Shown here: positions 11,901 through 19,154 of the stretch, piece by piece
Position numbering within the stretch: position 1 is the stretch's first letter
How the letters are laid out: each line of letters begins with the position of its first letter
DNA from: Steroidobacteraceae bacterium
GTDB taxonomy: Bacteria; Pseudomonadota; Gammaproteobacteria; Steroidobacterales; Steroidobacteraceae
DNA: 32,388 bases
Reading direction: 5' to 3'
Assembly: GCA_025458865.1 (NCBI GenBank)
Contig: JALORP010000032.1
Location: forward strand, 1-32,388
Translations under genes and position numbers: made by a program
Notes under the pieces: model-generated
Told to the model about the DNA's origin: nothing
The model's input: only the letters and a program-made list of their open reading frames with translations
Databases searched by the model: none

Positions 11901-11989
11901 CACGCCGACATGATCCCCACCAGCGACACCGCGATGAAGGCCATCAGTGTCGTCACCGGCCGGCGCAGCGCGAATCGGGTGTGCACCAT
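8927..11989 (-). CDS. RND efflux transporter permease, second in operon
   Basis: Inner-membrane proton-driven exporter subunit of the AcrB/HAE type, 1020 residues. It has the usual duplicated plan: N-terminal TM1 (TTLMAFIAVSLVGIMSAWLLPLELFPD), a large periplasmic loop, TM2-6 with FLRDLPTTLIVSLAVPFSLV and VGLLVDNAVVTTESIFRHRQ, a second periplasmic loop, and TM8-12 ending near the C-terminus. The AcrB relay pair Asp407-Asp408 reads Asp-Asn here (LVDNAV). The TM10 position of AcrB Lys940 reads V-N (GVVVNIGIVLVAH), and the Asp that often follows in this subgroup is Ala. GGAGG 8 bp upstream supports the start, and only 3 bp separate it from the previous permease. It probably works with the paired permease and the adaptor. 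The substrate is unknown. Confidence 0.93.
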   Translation of the reverse strand: MVHTRFALRRPVTTLMAFIAVSLVGIMSAWLLPLELFPDIRFPGILVNVPYDGSTPEEVEELITRPAEEAVATLSGVRELRTTSSENGLEMIVLFDWDRDPAAVAFEVRTKLESIRHRFPAGADRVLTRSFAAGDDRVVVVRISSQEDLSRQYDMLDRYLKRPIERLDGVARVSLEGVEPLELRILTDPVRLAAHGVDVARLRQSLERANFSVSAGELTAAGERFQVRPIGEFRSVEDVRDFIVERDIRLRDVAEVRMVVPELTVGRHLNGQPGVGFDVYKATGANIVDVSERVMEAIDEARKLPQLQGVDILVLSNQARNIRSSLTDLRDAGLVGGALAFLVLLLFLRDLPTTLIVSLAVPFSLVITLAAMYFGGMSLNILTMMGMMLAVGLLVDNAVVTTESIFRHRQLDPRNPLGATLNGVQEVGVAVLAGTLSTIIVFLPIVFGEENQMSVFMVHVAVPIVVAMIASLLVAQTLIPTLTARFPAPPPIKAGGRFSRLQDAYVRRLDWVLSHPGKTALLVVVTLLSPVPLFATKLLKVDMFPQEASERLGLEYRIEGTYPLARVEEAVNRVEEYLVGNRDRFGIDLVYSWYTPERASSIIKLRPPDELPMHPRELMVEIEKGLPEIIIGKPSFRFEENAGGSGGFALRVTGESTERLVELSRDVARMLGEIPGLESVRSTAGAGEKEVQVVVDRDRAAQLGLSTEVVAQTIAAAMRGDRLKDFRSGDREVRMRLAFRPDDRQTVEDLASTPLYLPNGERSTLGSVASFRIAPTERSITRTDRLTSVTIEGIVAKGSALPEVRKRAEAAMKDFPLPAGYAWSFGRGVQDNDQAAQDMLVNIALAMALIFLVMASLFESTLTPVSIVTSTLFAAVGVCWGLALTGTPMTFMAMLGIMILIGVVVNIGIVLVAHIIDLRQQGLERRAAILQAGRDRLRPILMTSLTTLLAMLPLALGNTQIGGDGPAYYPMARALISGLAFGAVVSLFFVPAFYVWLDDLNAWRRRVSAAAGGVRAAEAG

Positions 11990-11992
11990 GGT

Positions 11993-14900
11993 TCAGGCCT
12001 CCGCCGTGCCGTCGAGCCTCTCGTCGAGGGCCGCGGGCGCGAAGCGCTTCCGGTCCAGCAGCGAGTAGACCACGGGGATCACGAGCAGCGTGAAGACGCT
12101 GGCAACGGCCACGCCGCCGATCACCGTCACCGCCATGGGCTGGCGGATCTCCGCGCCGTCGCCGAGGCCCAGCGCCATGGGCATCAGGCCCAGGATGGTG
12201 GTCAGCTTGGTGATCAGGATCGGGCGCAGCCTCGTACGCCCGGCCTCGAGGATCGCGGCGTGCTTGTCGGCGCCGCGCTCGCGCGCCTGGTTGACGGCGT
12301 CTATCAGCACGATGGACTGGTTGACCACGATGCCGGCCAGCATGATGAGGCCTATGTAGGCCACCACGTTGACGGTGGTGCCGGTGAGGTACATGGCCCA
12401 CACGGAGCCCACCAGCGCCAGCGGGATGGTGAGCAGGATGACGAAGGGGTGCAGCAGCGACTCGAACTGCGAGGCCATGACCAGGTACACGAGGAACACG
12501 GCCATCAGCAGCGCGAACTGCAGCGATACGAAGGACTCGCGCATGTCCGAGCTCTGGCCGCTCACGGCGATCGTGGTCTCGACGGGCAACTCGATGCCCG
12601 CCACGATGCGCTCGAGCTCCGCCACGGCGCTGCCGAGATCGCCCCCCGCGAGGTTGGCCGAGACGATGGCCACGCGCTCCTGCTTCATCCGGCGCACCTC
12701 GGCAGGGCCAGTGGCCACGCGCACCTCGGCGACCGCCTCGAGCGGTACCGGCCGCTCGCTGCCGGGATTGACGATGAGACCGCGGATCTCCTCGACGGAC
12801 GCCGAGCGCGTGTCCACGCTGCGCACCAGCACGTCGATGTTGCGCTCGCGCAGCTTGTAGCGCGTGGCGACGTCCCCGCGGACGCTCGACACGACCCGGT
12901 CGGCCAGCTCGCGAACCGTCAGGCCCAGCTGCGCGGCGCGCTGCTGGTCGAAGATGATCTGGATCTCGGGATTGCCGGCCTCGACCGTGGACTTCACGTC
13001 GCTGAAGCGTCCGTTGGCCTCGAGGGCGCTGCGCACTTCGGCGGCGACGCCGCGCAGGCGCTCCAGGTCGTAGCCAGCCACGACTACCTCGAGCGGCGTG
13101 TCGAAGCTGAAGAGGGCGGGGCGGCTGAACTGGTACTGCACGCCGGCGAGGGCGTCGAGCCGGCTGCGCAGCCCGGCGATCGCCGCCTGTTCCTCGGCGC
13201 GGCCCGAGCCCGGCTCGAGCAGCACGGTCAGGCGTCCCGTGTTGTCGCCCGCATCGGTCGGGTTGGCATCCAGGCGGTTGCCCGTGCCGGTGACGGCGTA
13301 GACGCGCCGCACCCCGGGCAGCTCCATGGCCATGCCCTGCGCGGCCGCCATCACCCGGTCGGTCTGCTCCAGCGGGCTGCCCGGAGGGAGCCTGAGATCC
13401 ACCAGGAACTCTCCCTGCGACAGCTGGGGAATGAGCTCGGAACCGAGTCTGGGCACCAGTGCGGTGGTGGCGACCAGCACGACGACCGCCGCGGCGACCA
13501 CGCGCCCGCGGTGGGCCAGGGACCAGCGCAGCGCCGGCAGGTAGGCGCGCTCCACGGCGCGGTAGCCGATCTGGGTCGCGTGCGCGGCCGGGGCGAACAG
13601 GTGGGCGAGCAGGGTGGACAGATGGCCGCCCGCCCGGCGCAGGACGCGGACGACGGCAGCGAGCCCTCGCCCGACGCGCCCGGGTGCGGGCTGCGGCGAG
13701 CCGTCGGCGGCGTGCTCGGGGCGGCCGGCGGCCAGCATCGGCACCAGCGTGATCGCCACGACCAGCGAGAACAGCAGCGCGAAGGTCACCGTCAGCGCCT
13801 GGTCGCGGAACAGCTGGCCTGCGACGCCGCTGATGAAAACCATCGGGAAGAACACCGCCACCGAGGTCAGCGTGGCGGCCATGACCGCCGTGCCCACCTC
13901 GGTGGTGCCCCGGCGCGCCGCCTCGATGCGCGAGGCGCCGGCCTCGCGGTGGCGGACGATGCTCTCGAGGACCACGACCGCGTTGTCCACCAGCATGCCT
14001 ACCGCGAGGGCGATGCCGCCGAGCGACATGATGTTGAGCGAGAGGTCGAAGGCGTACATCAGCAGGAAGGTCCCGATGACCGAGACCGGGATGGCCACGC
14101 CCGTGATCAGCGTCGCCCGCGCATCGCGCAGGAAGAGGTACAGGACGAGGATGGCGAGCAGCCCGCCGAGAATGGCGGCCTCCCGGACCTCCGAGATCGC
14201 CGAGTCAATGAATCGCGACTGGTCGTAGACGACGTCCAGCCGGCTGCCGGGCGGCAGCGATTTGCCGAGCTGCTCGATCTCGGCCGCCAGCGCGTGGGCG
14301 AGCTGGACCGTGTTGGCGTCGCCTTCCTTGTAGACGGCGAGTTCCACGGACTCGGTGCCGTCCACGCGGGTGATGGCCTCGCGCTCCTTGTAGCCCTGGC
14401 GCACCTCGGCAACGTCGCGCAGGTACACGGGGCGACCCTCGACATTGGCGAGGATCGCATCGGCCATCTGGGGCACGGAGGTGAACTCGTTGAGGGTGCG
14501 CACGAGGAAGCGCTGGGTGCCCTGCTCGAGGCGGCCGCCCGAGAGGTTGATGTTCTCCTCCCGCAGCCGGCGGCTCACCGTCTCGATCGAGAGCCCCAGC
14601 TGGGCCAGCTTGCGCTGGTCCACCAGCACCTGGATCTCGTCCTCGTAGCCACCGCTGACCTTGATGGCGGCCGAGCCGGGCACGGCCTCGAGGGCGGGCT
14701 TGAGGCGGTCGTCCGCGAAACGCCTGAGCGCCTTCAGCCGCTCGATGCGCGCGACGGGATCGGCAGCCTCGCCGGCCTCGTTGCGGAACGCCAGGCGCAT
14801 GACGGGCTCGGTCGAGGGGTCGAAACGCAGCAGCAGCGGGCGGCTCGACTCGAGCGGCAGCTGGAGCACGTCGAGCTTCTCGCGCACGTCGATGCCGGCG

Positions 14901-15208
14901 AGGTCCATGTCCGTGCCCCAGGCGAACTCCAGGATCACGTCGGACTGGCCGGCGCGCGAGACCGACTGCACCTGCTGCACGTTGCGGATCACGCCCACCG
15001 CTTCCTCGATGGGGCGGGTCACGAGCGTCTCGAGCTCGACCGGCGCGGCGCCGGTCAGGTCGGTGCGCACCGTCAGGGTGGGGTAGGACAGGTCCGGCAG
15101 CAGGTTCAGCTTGAGCCGCGTGAGCGACACGAAGCCGAACAGCACGATCGCAAGCGTGATCATCAGCACGGTCACGCGCCGACGCGTCGCGAAATCGACG
15201 ATGGTCAT
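11993..15208 (-). CDS. RND efflux transporter permease, first in operon
   Basis: A second, distinct AcrB/HAE-type permease of 1071 residues. TM1 is VLMITLAIVLFGFVSLTRLKLNLLPD. The core has FLRDARATLITGVAIPVSVIGTFLLM and GMLVDNAVVVLESIVRHREAG, and the C-terminal half has LAGIVVNQSIVLIDAVNQARERG and LITKLTTILGLMPMALG. The cytosolic loop between the two halves carries an extra, low-complexity Ala/Gly/Arg/Pro-rich stretch of about 45 residues (roughly bases 13590-13735). A GGGAG sequence 8 bp before ATG 15208 fits. The gene lies 37 bp after the adaptor gene on the same strand. Low similarity to its neighbour suggests an old pair rather than a recent duplication. Confidence 0.93.
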   Translation of the reverse strand: MTIVDFATRRRVTVLMITLAIVLFGFVSLTRLKLNLLPDLSYPTLTVRTDLTGAAPVELETLVTRPIEEAVGVIRNVQQVQSVSRAGQSDVILEFAWGTDMDLAGIDVREKLDVLQLPLESSRPLLLRFDPSTEPVMRLAFRNEAGEAADPVARIERLKALRRFADDRLKPALEAVPGSAAIKVSGGYEDEIQVLVDQRKLAQLGLSIETVSRRLREENINLSGGRLEQGTQRFLVRTLNEFTSVPQMADAILANVEGRPVYLRDVAEVRQGYKEREAITRVDGTESVELAVYKEGDANTVQLAHALAAEIEQLGKSLPPGSRLDVVYDQSRFIDSAISEVREAAILGGLLAILVLYLFLRDARATLITGVAIPVSVIGTFLLMYAFDLSLNIMSLGGIALAVGMLVDNAVVVLESIVRHREAGASRIEAARRGTTEVGTAVMAATLTSVAVFFPMVFISGVAGQLFRDQALTVTFALLFSLVVAITLVPMLAAGRPEHAADGSPQPAPGRVGRGLAAVVRVLRRAGGHLSTLLAHLFAPAAHATQIGYRAVERAYLPALRWSLAHRGRVVAAAVVVLVATTALVPRLGSELIPQLSQGEFLVDLRLPPGSPLEQTDRVMAAAQGMAMELPGVRRVYAVTGTGNRLDANPTDAGDNTGRLTVLLEPGSGRAEEQAAIAGLRSRLDALAGVQYQFSRPALFSFDTPLEVVVAGYDLERLRGVAAEVRSALEANGRFSDVKSTVEAGNPEIQIIFDQQRAAQLGLTVRELADRVVSSVRGDVATRYKLRERNIDVLVRSVDTRSASVEEIRGLIVNPGSERPVPLEAVAEVRVATGPAEVRRMKQERVAIVSANLAGGDLGSAVAELERIVAGIELPVETTIAVSGQSSDMRESFVSLQFALLMAVFLVYLVMASQFESLLHPFVILLTIPLALVGSVWAMYLTGTTVNVVAYIGLIMLAGIVVNQSIVLIDAVNQARERGADKHAAILEAGRTRLRPILITKLTTILGLMPMALGLGDGAEIRQPMAVTVIGGVAVASVFTLLVIPVVYSLLDRKRFAPAALDERLDGTAEA

Positions 15209-15245
15209 GGCTCGGGCTCCCTGGAGGTCGCGGCGGCGCCGCGCG

Positions 15246-16445
15246 TCAGCCGGCCGCCTGGGCCCGTGCCCGGGCCGCGGCGGTGGCGGAGGTCCGGACG
15301 ATGCGCACTTCGGTGCCCGGGCGCAGCGCGCCCTGGCCGACCACGACCACCTCGTCGTCGTCCGCGATGCCGGAGATCACCTCCACCCAGGCCCCGTTGC
15401 CGAGGCCGAGCCGCACCTCTCGTTCGACGGCCTTGCCGTCGCTCACGACGAACACGCGCGGCGGGCCGTCGCCGTCGAGCAGCGCGGCGCGCGGGATCTG
15501 CAGGGCGTCGGCCTTGCGCTCGTAGACGATCGCGACGCGGCCGAACATGCCGGGCTTCAGCAGGCCCTGCGGGTCCTGAACGCGCACGCGCGCCTGGAAG
15601 GTCGCCGTCGCGGCGTCCACGGCCGGCCGTATCAGCGTGACCTCACCGGCGAAGCGCTGGCCGGGAACCGCGTCGAAGGCGAGCTCGGCGGCCTGGCCCG
15701 CGGACAGGCGCCGCAGCTCCCGCTCGGGCACGCTGATGCGCACGTGCAGCGTGTCGAGGTCCTCGATCGCGAAAAGGGCGCTGTCGGCATTCTGGATGAC
15801 GCCGCCGGATGGCACGACCGTGTTGCCGACCTTCACGATGTCGGTCTTCTGCGTGACGGTGCCCGAGATCGGCGCGCGGATCTCGGTGTAGGAGAGCTGG
15901 AGCTTGGCCAGCTCCCACGTCGCGCGCGCGGCATCGAGGTCGTACTTGAGGTTCTCGAAGGCCGTGGTGCTCACCAGTCCCTTCTTCTGGAGCTCCAGGT
16001 TGCGCGCGTAGTCGCGCTCGAGGCGGTGCATCTGCGCCTCGGCCTGCGCCAGCTCGAGGCGCAGCTGGTCGCCGTCGAGCCGGGCGAGCACCTGGCCTTC
16101 CCGCACCCGGTCCCCTTCCTCGACCAGCACGGCGCGGATCTCGCCGCGGACCTTCGGGTTGATGAAGGCCTTGCGCTCGGCCTCGAGGGGCGCGGTGCCC
16201 GTGTAGACGGCGGCCATCTCGCCCCGGCGGGGCTGGCTCACCTCGACGGGTATGGAGGGCGCGGAGTCCTCGGCGGCCGCGGCCTTGGGCTTGCCGTTGG
16301 CCTGGCCACAACCGGCCAGGACCAGGAGTCCTGCGGCCAGGATCGCGAGGGTCAGGAGGCGGGCAGGAGGATTCGGGGCAGGGCAGGCGCTTGCAGCTCG
16401 ATCGGCGGGGGTCACGGCCGTTCTCCAGGACAGGGTTGGCTGCAT
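15246..16445 (-). CDS. RND efflux periplasmic adaptor lipoprotein
   Basis: Membrane-fusion protein that links the permeases to an outer-membrane channel. The protein has 399 residues from ATG 16445. A hydrophobic segment ends in the lipobox LAGC, so Cys46 would be lipidated. The biotinyl-lipoyl halves are visible (VRGEIRAVLVEEGDRVREGQVLARLDG; YTEIRAPISGTVTQK) around a helical hairpin (LELAQAEAQMHRLERDYARNLELQKK). Beta-barrel and membrane-proximal parts follow (GRVAIVYERKADALQIPRAALL; GLGNGAWVEVISGIADDDEVVV). TTG 16472 is an in-frame alternative but would lie inside the -10 box. The n-region before the hydrophobic core is long (about 28 residues), so the true start could be further in. Confidence 0.92.
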   Translation of the reverse strand: MQPTLSWRTAVTPADRAASACPAPNPPARLLTLAILAAGLLVLAGCGQANGKPKAAAAEDSAPSIPVEVSQPRRGEMAAVYTGTAPLEAERKAFINPKVRGEIRAVLVEEGDRVREGQVLARLDGDQLRLELAQAEAQMHRLERDYARNLELQKKGLVSTTAFENLKYDLDAARATWELAKLQLSYTEIRAPISGTVTQKTDIVKVGNTVVPSGGVIQNADSALFAIEDLDTLHVRISVPERELRRLSAGQAAELAFDAVPGQRFAGEVTLIRPAVDAATATFQARVRVQDPQGLLKPGMFGRVAIVYERKADALQIPRAALLDGDGPPRVFVVSDGKAVEREVRLGLGNGAWVEVISGIADDDEVVVVGQGALRPGTEVRIVRTSATAAARARAQAAG

Positions 16446-16460
16446 GTTACGGTCGGATAG

Positions 16461-16480
16461 TGTTGTAGTCAAGTATAACA
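16461..16480 (-). promoter_or_regulatory. Operator-like palindrome overlapping the extended -10 of the RND operon
   Basis: The + strand reads TGTTGTAGTCAAGTATAACA, an imperfect 20 bp palindrome with 7 of 10 symmetric positions (TGTTnTAnT..AnTAnAACA). On the - strand its first nine bases, TGTTATACT (16480-16472), form an extended -10 (TGn plus TATACT, 5 of 6). That puts transcription start near 16465, 20 nt before ATG 16445. A site of this size placed over the -10 is typical of TetR/AcrR-type repressors of efflux operons. No regulator gene is present in the window. Confidence 0.5.
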
Positions 16481-16486
16481 GTACAG

Positions 16487-16519
16487 GAAAAGAGCTCGCC
16501 GGGCGGACTGCGGGTCCGC
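16487..16519 (-). terminator. Weak terminator-like hairpin after prc
   Basis: GCGGAC (16503-16508) and GTCCGC (16514-16519) form a 6 bp GC stem with a 5-base loop, 5 bp beyond the prc stop. Reading along the - strand, a TCTTTT stretch (16492-16487) follows about 10 nt after the stem. The T-run is short and distant, so this is a poor intrinsic terminator at best. Confidence 0.3.
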
Positions 16520-16523
16520 GTAC

Positions 16524-18671
16524 TCAGGGAGTCGCGGGGAGGGTCCGGGCGAGGAGACTGGCGCCCGCCGGCTTGGAACTCAGGTAGAGGTCGGCCGCGA
16601 TCTCCGAAGCCTCGGCGAGCAGGGCGTCACCGAGTTCGGCGGCATCGAGTTCCTCGATGGTCTCGAGCCGGGGCAGGCCTCGACCCGCGCGGCGGCTGTT
16701 CTCCCGCGCGAGGCGCGCTTCCTCGAGCGCGGCCCGCTCGGCCTTGCGCGTTTCGAGGTTGAGGGACACGGAATCCTTGCTTCGTATCTGGTTCACCGCG
16801 TCGATGTCGGACAACAGGGCGTTGAAGTCCGGATCGTCGCGCACCCGCAGCGCATGGACCTTGTCCAGCAACGGCACGTCACCGGCCGCGGCGGCCGCGG
16901 GCGAGAAATCAGCGGGGCGGATGCGGTCCCACGGGAGTGCGCTCGGCCGCGTGCTCTCCCCCACGTCCTCGGCGTCGATGGGCGAGGGCAGCTCGATGTC
17001 GGGGGTCACCCCGCGGTGCTGGGTGCTGTCGCCCGTCACGCGGTAGTACTTGCCGATGGTGACGGTCAGCTGGCCGAAGCCAGAGCGCGGACCCAGTGAA
17101 TAGCGGTCGAGCGGGTAGAGGCTCTGGACCGAGCCCTTGCCATAGGTCTTTTGGCCCACCACCACCCCACGCCCGTAGTCCTGTATCGCCCCGGCGAGGA
17201 TCTCGGAGGCCGAGGCGCTTGCGCGGTTGACCAGGACCACCAGCGGTCCGTCCCAGGCGACGCCCGGCTCGGGGTCGTCGAGCACCTCGATGCGGCCGCC
17301 CGTCTCGCGCAGCTGCACCACGGGCCCCTGCGGAATGAACAGGCCGGTCAGGGAGGTGGCTTCGGACAGGTGTCCGCCGCCGTTGTTGCGCAAGTCCAGC
17401 ACCAGCGCGTCCGCGCCTTCGCTTCGGGCCTCCTCGATCAGCCGGCGAACGTCGCGGGTGGTGCTGCGGTATTCGGCGTCGCCCGCGACCCTTGCCTGGT
17501 AATCCTGGTAGAAACTCGGCACGTCGATCACGCCGATGGTCACTTCGTGGTCGTCGCGACGGGTCCGGCGGATGTCCTTGCGCGCCGCCTGCGATTCCAG
17601 GGTGATCTTGTTGCGGGTGAACTCCACCACGTTTTCGGCCGCACCGGGCACCGCGCCGGCGGGCAGGACCTGCAGGCGCACCACGGTGCTGACCGGGCCG
17701 CGGATGAGCTGAACCACGTCGTCGAGGCGCCAGCCGACGACGTCCACCATCGGGCCTGCGCCGCCCTGGCCGACGGCCGTGATGCGGTCGTTGACCTTGA
17801 GCAGGCCCGAAAGGGCCGCCGACCCGCCCGGGATGACGTTCATCACCGTCACGTAGTCGTCGATGAGCTGCAGCGACGCGCCGATGCCCTCGTAGGACAG
17901 GCTCATCGCGATGTTGTATTCCTCGGAGTTGCGCGGCGACAGGTAGCTCGAGTGCGGGTCGTACACGTGGGAGTACGCGTTCATGAAGGTCTCGAACACG
18001 TCGTCGGCGCTCACCTGGTCGATGCGCTTCAGGACGCGCTCGTAGCGCTTCTTCAGGACCTCGCTCGCCTCGGGCCACGTCTTGCCGGCCAGGATCAGCG
18101 ATACCGCGTCGTTCTTCACCCGCAGCCGCCAGATCTCGTCGAGCTCCCCGGCGCTCGCGGCCCAGGGGCCCTCGCTGCGGTCGAAGCGGAATTCCTCGTC
18201 CAGGGTGAAGTCGGGCTCGGTGTCGAGCAGCGCCAGCGCGTAAGCCATGCGCTCGCGGTTGCGCTGCTGCAGCCGGACGAACATTTCGAAGGCAGGCGAG
18301 AGGTTGGCCGACTGGATGGCGTCGTCCAGCTCGTGCCGGTAACGCTCGAACTCGGCGACGTCCGAGGCGAGCAGGTAGCTGCGGTTGCCGTCGAGCGCCT
18401 CGAGGTAACGCTCGAAGATCTGCGCGGACAGGCGGTCGTCCAGCTTGGCCTGCCGGTAGTGCTGGCGATCCATCACCTCGGCCACCACGCGGACAACCCG
18501 GCGGTGCCGGTCTGTCGGCGCCAGCTCGCCCGGCGACGCCGATGCCCGGGCCACTGCGGGAGGCGGCACCGGCCCCGTGCCCGTGACGAGGATGGCGAGC
18601 GAGAAGACGAGCGCCACCAGCGCCACGACGCGCGGCCATCCCGCGAAACGCATTGAGCGACGGTCCGTCAT
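16524..18671 (-). CDS. prc: Carboxy-terminal (tail-specific) processing protease Prc
   Basis: Periplasmic S41 protease that trims proteins from the C-terminus and acts in cell-wall hydrolase turnover. The protein has 715 residues (E. coli 682). It starts with a hydrophobic signal or anchor segment (about 12-32), then an N-terminal helical domain, a PDZ domain (about 235-330, with GIGASLQLIDDYVTVMNVIPGGSA) and the protease core. The Ser-Lys dyad is intact: Ser487 in NRASASASEI and Lys512 in YGKGSVQ, with Asp498 in QDYGR. The C-terminal DUF3340-type helical region is present (KDSVSLNLETRKAERAALEEARL). ATG 18671 and the inner ATG at MRFAGW are both possible starts. It is transcribed towards the RND operon. 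Confidence 0.95.
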   Translation of the reverse strand: MTDRRSMRFAGWPRVVALVALVFSLAILVTGTGPVPPPAVARASASPGELAPTDRHRRVVRVVAEVMDRQHYRQAKLDDRLSAQIFERYLEALDGNRSYLLASDVAEFERYRHELDDAIQSANLSPAFEMFVRLQQRNRERMAYALALLDTEPDFTLDEEFRFDRSEGPWAASAGELDEIWRLRVKNDAVSLILAGKTWPEASEVLKKRYERVLKRIDQVSADDVFETFMNAYSHVYDPHSSYLSPRNSEEYNIAMSLSYEGIGASLQLIDDYVTVMNVIPGGSAALSGLLKVNDRITAVGQGGAGPMVDVVGWRLDDVVQLIRGPVSTVVRLQVLPAGAVPGAAENVVEFTRNKITLESQAARKDIRRTRRDDHEVTIGVIDVPSFYQDYQARVAGDAEYRSTTRDVRRLIEEARSEGADALVLDLRNNGGGHLSEATSLTGLFIPQGPVVQLRETGGRIEVLDDPEPGVAWDGPLVVLVNRASASASEILAGAIQDYGRGVVVGQKTYGKGSVQSLYPLDRYSLGPRSGFGQLTVTIGKYYRVTGDSTQHRGVTPDIELPSPIDAEDVGESTRPSALPWDRIRPADFSPAAAAAGDVPLLDKVHALRVRDDPDFNALLSDIDAVNQIRSKDSVSLNLETRKAERAALEEARLARENSRRAGRGLPRLETIEELDAAELGDALLAEASEIAADLYLSSKPAGASLLARTLPATP

Positions 18672-18789
18672 AGGTTGCTAAACTTCTCGCGTTTGCGGCA
18701 CCGGGCAGCCGGCCATCGACCTAAGGTAGAGGCCGCCAACGCGCGGATCAAGTGCCGCGCTCACTTTGCAGATCAGGAGTTTGTAAGCC

Positions 18790-19086
18790 GTGGGTCCACT
18801 GGGGTTCCTGACCGGGGTCGTCCTCGGTTCCGCCGCCTCCATCGCTACCGTGCTGGTCATGGTGGCGGTCATCTTCCTGGTCGTTTCCTCCGACCACCCG
18901 GCCCTCCTGGAGGAGTACCGTCCGCTGGTGCGCGCCGCGGTCTGGTTCGCGGTGCTCGCGGCGGTGTCCGGCGCTGCCTTCTACGGCCTTCAGAAGCGGA
19001 CTGCCTGGCGCTGGGCGGCACAGGGCGCCATGTGGGCCGCTCTGGCGCTGATCGCTTGGTCGTACTGGCCCGAGCCCATCGCCTGA
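18790..19086 (+). CDS. Small three-helix membrane protein, unknown function
   Basis: A 98-residue hydrophobic protein that I do not recognise. Three membrane helices are visible: about residues 5-33 (FLTGVVLGSAASIATVLVMV...), 46-68 (LVRAAVWFAVLAAVSGAAFYGL) and 75-93 (AAQGAMWAALALIAWSYW). A short charged loop (SSDHPALLEEYRP) lies between the first two. The start is GTG 18790, supported by AGGAG at 18775-18779 (10 bp spacing). It is divergent from prc by 118 bp and lies 68 bp upstream of the peptidase gene on the same strand, so the two may share a transcript. Confidence 0.75.
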   Translation: MGPLGFLTGVVLGSAASIATVLVMVAVIFLVVSSDHPALLEEYRPLVRAAVWFAVLAAVSGAAFYGLQKRTAWRWAAQGAMWAALALIAWSYWPEPIA

Positions 19087-19090
19087 CCCC

Positions 19091-19101
19091 GGGTCTGACC
19101 C
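19091..19101. repeat. GGGTCTGACCC inverted repeat before the M28 gene
   Basis: An 11 bp inverted repeat (GGGTC-T-GACCC) lies directly after the upstream stop codon. TGACCCCG occurs twice (19084-19091 and 19096-19103), so the element is also a short direct repeat. It lies in the leader of the peptidase gene. A repeat or structural role is possible, but no mobile gene is next to it. Confidence 0.35.
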
Positions 19102-19154
19102 CGAACCCGACTCCAGGTTCCACGACCGGGCCCCGCACGGAGACACGCCGAGCC

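Noticed and set aside
11639-15640. A very long + strand open frame opposite the two RND permease genes
   Set aside because: It is rich in His, Arg, Asp and Gln in a repetitive way, has no family motif, and mirrors codon bias on the other strand; the permeases on the - strand are clear.
18675-19154. Upstream extension of the M28 peptidase frame
   Set aside because: It overlaps a small membrane gene in another frame, and a lipoprotein signal begins exactly at ATG 19155.
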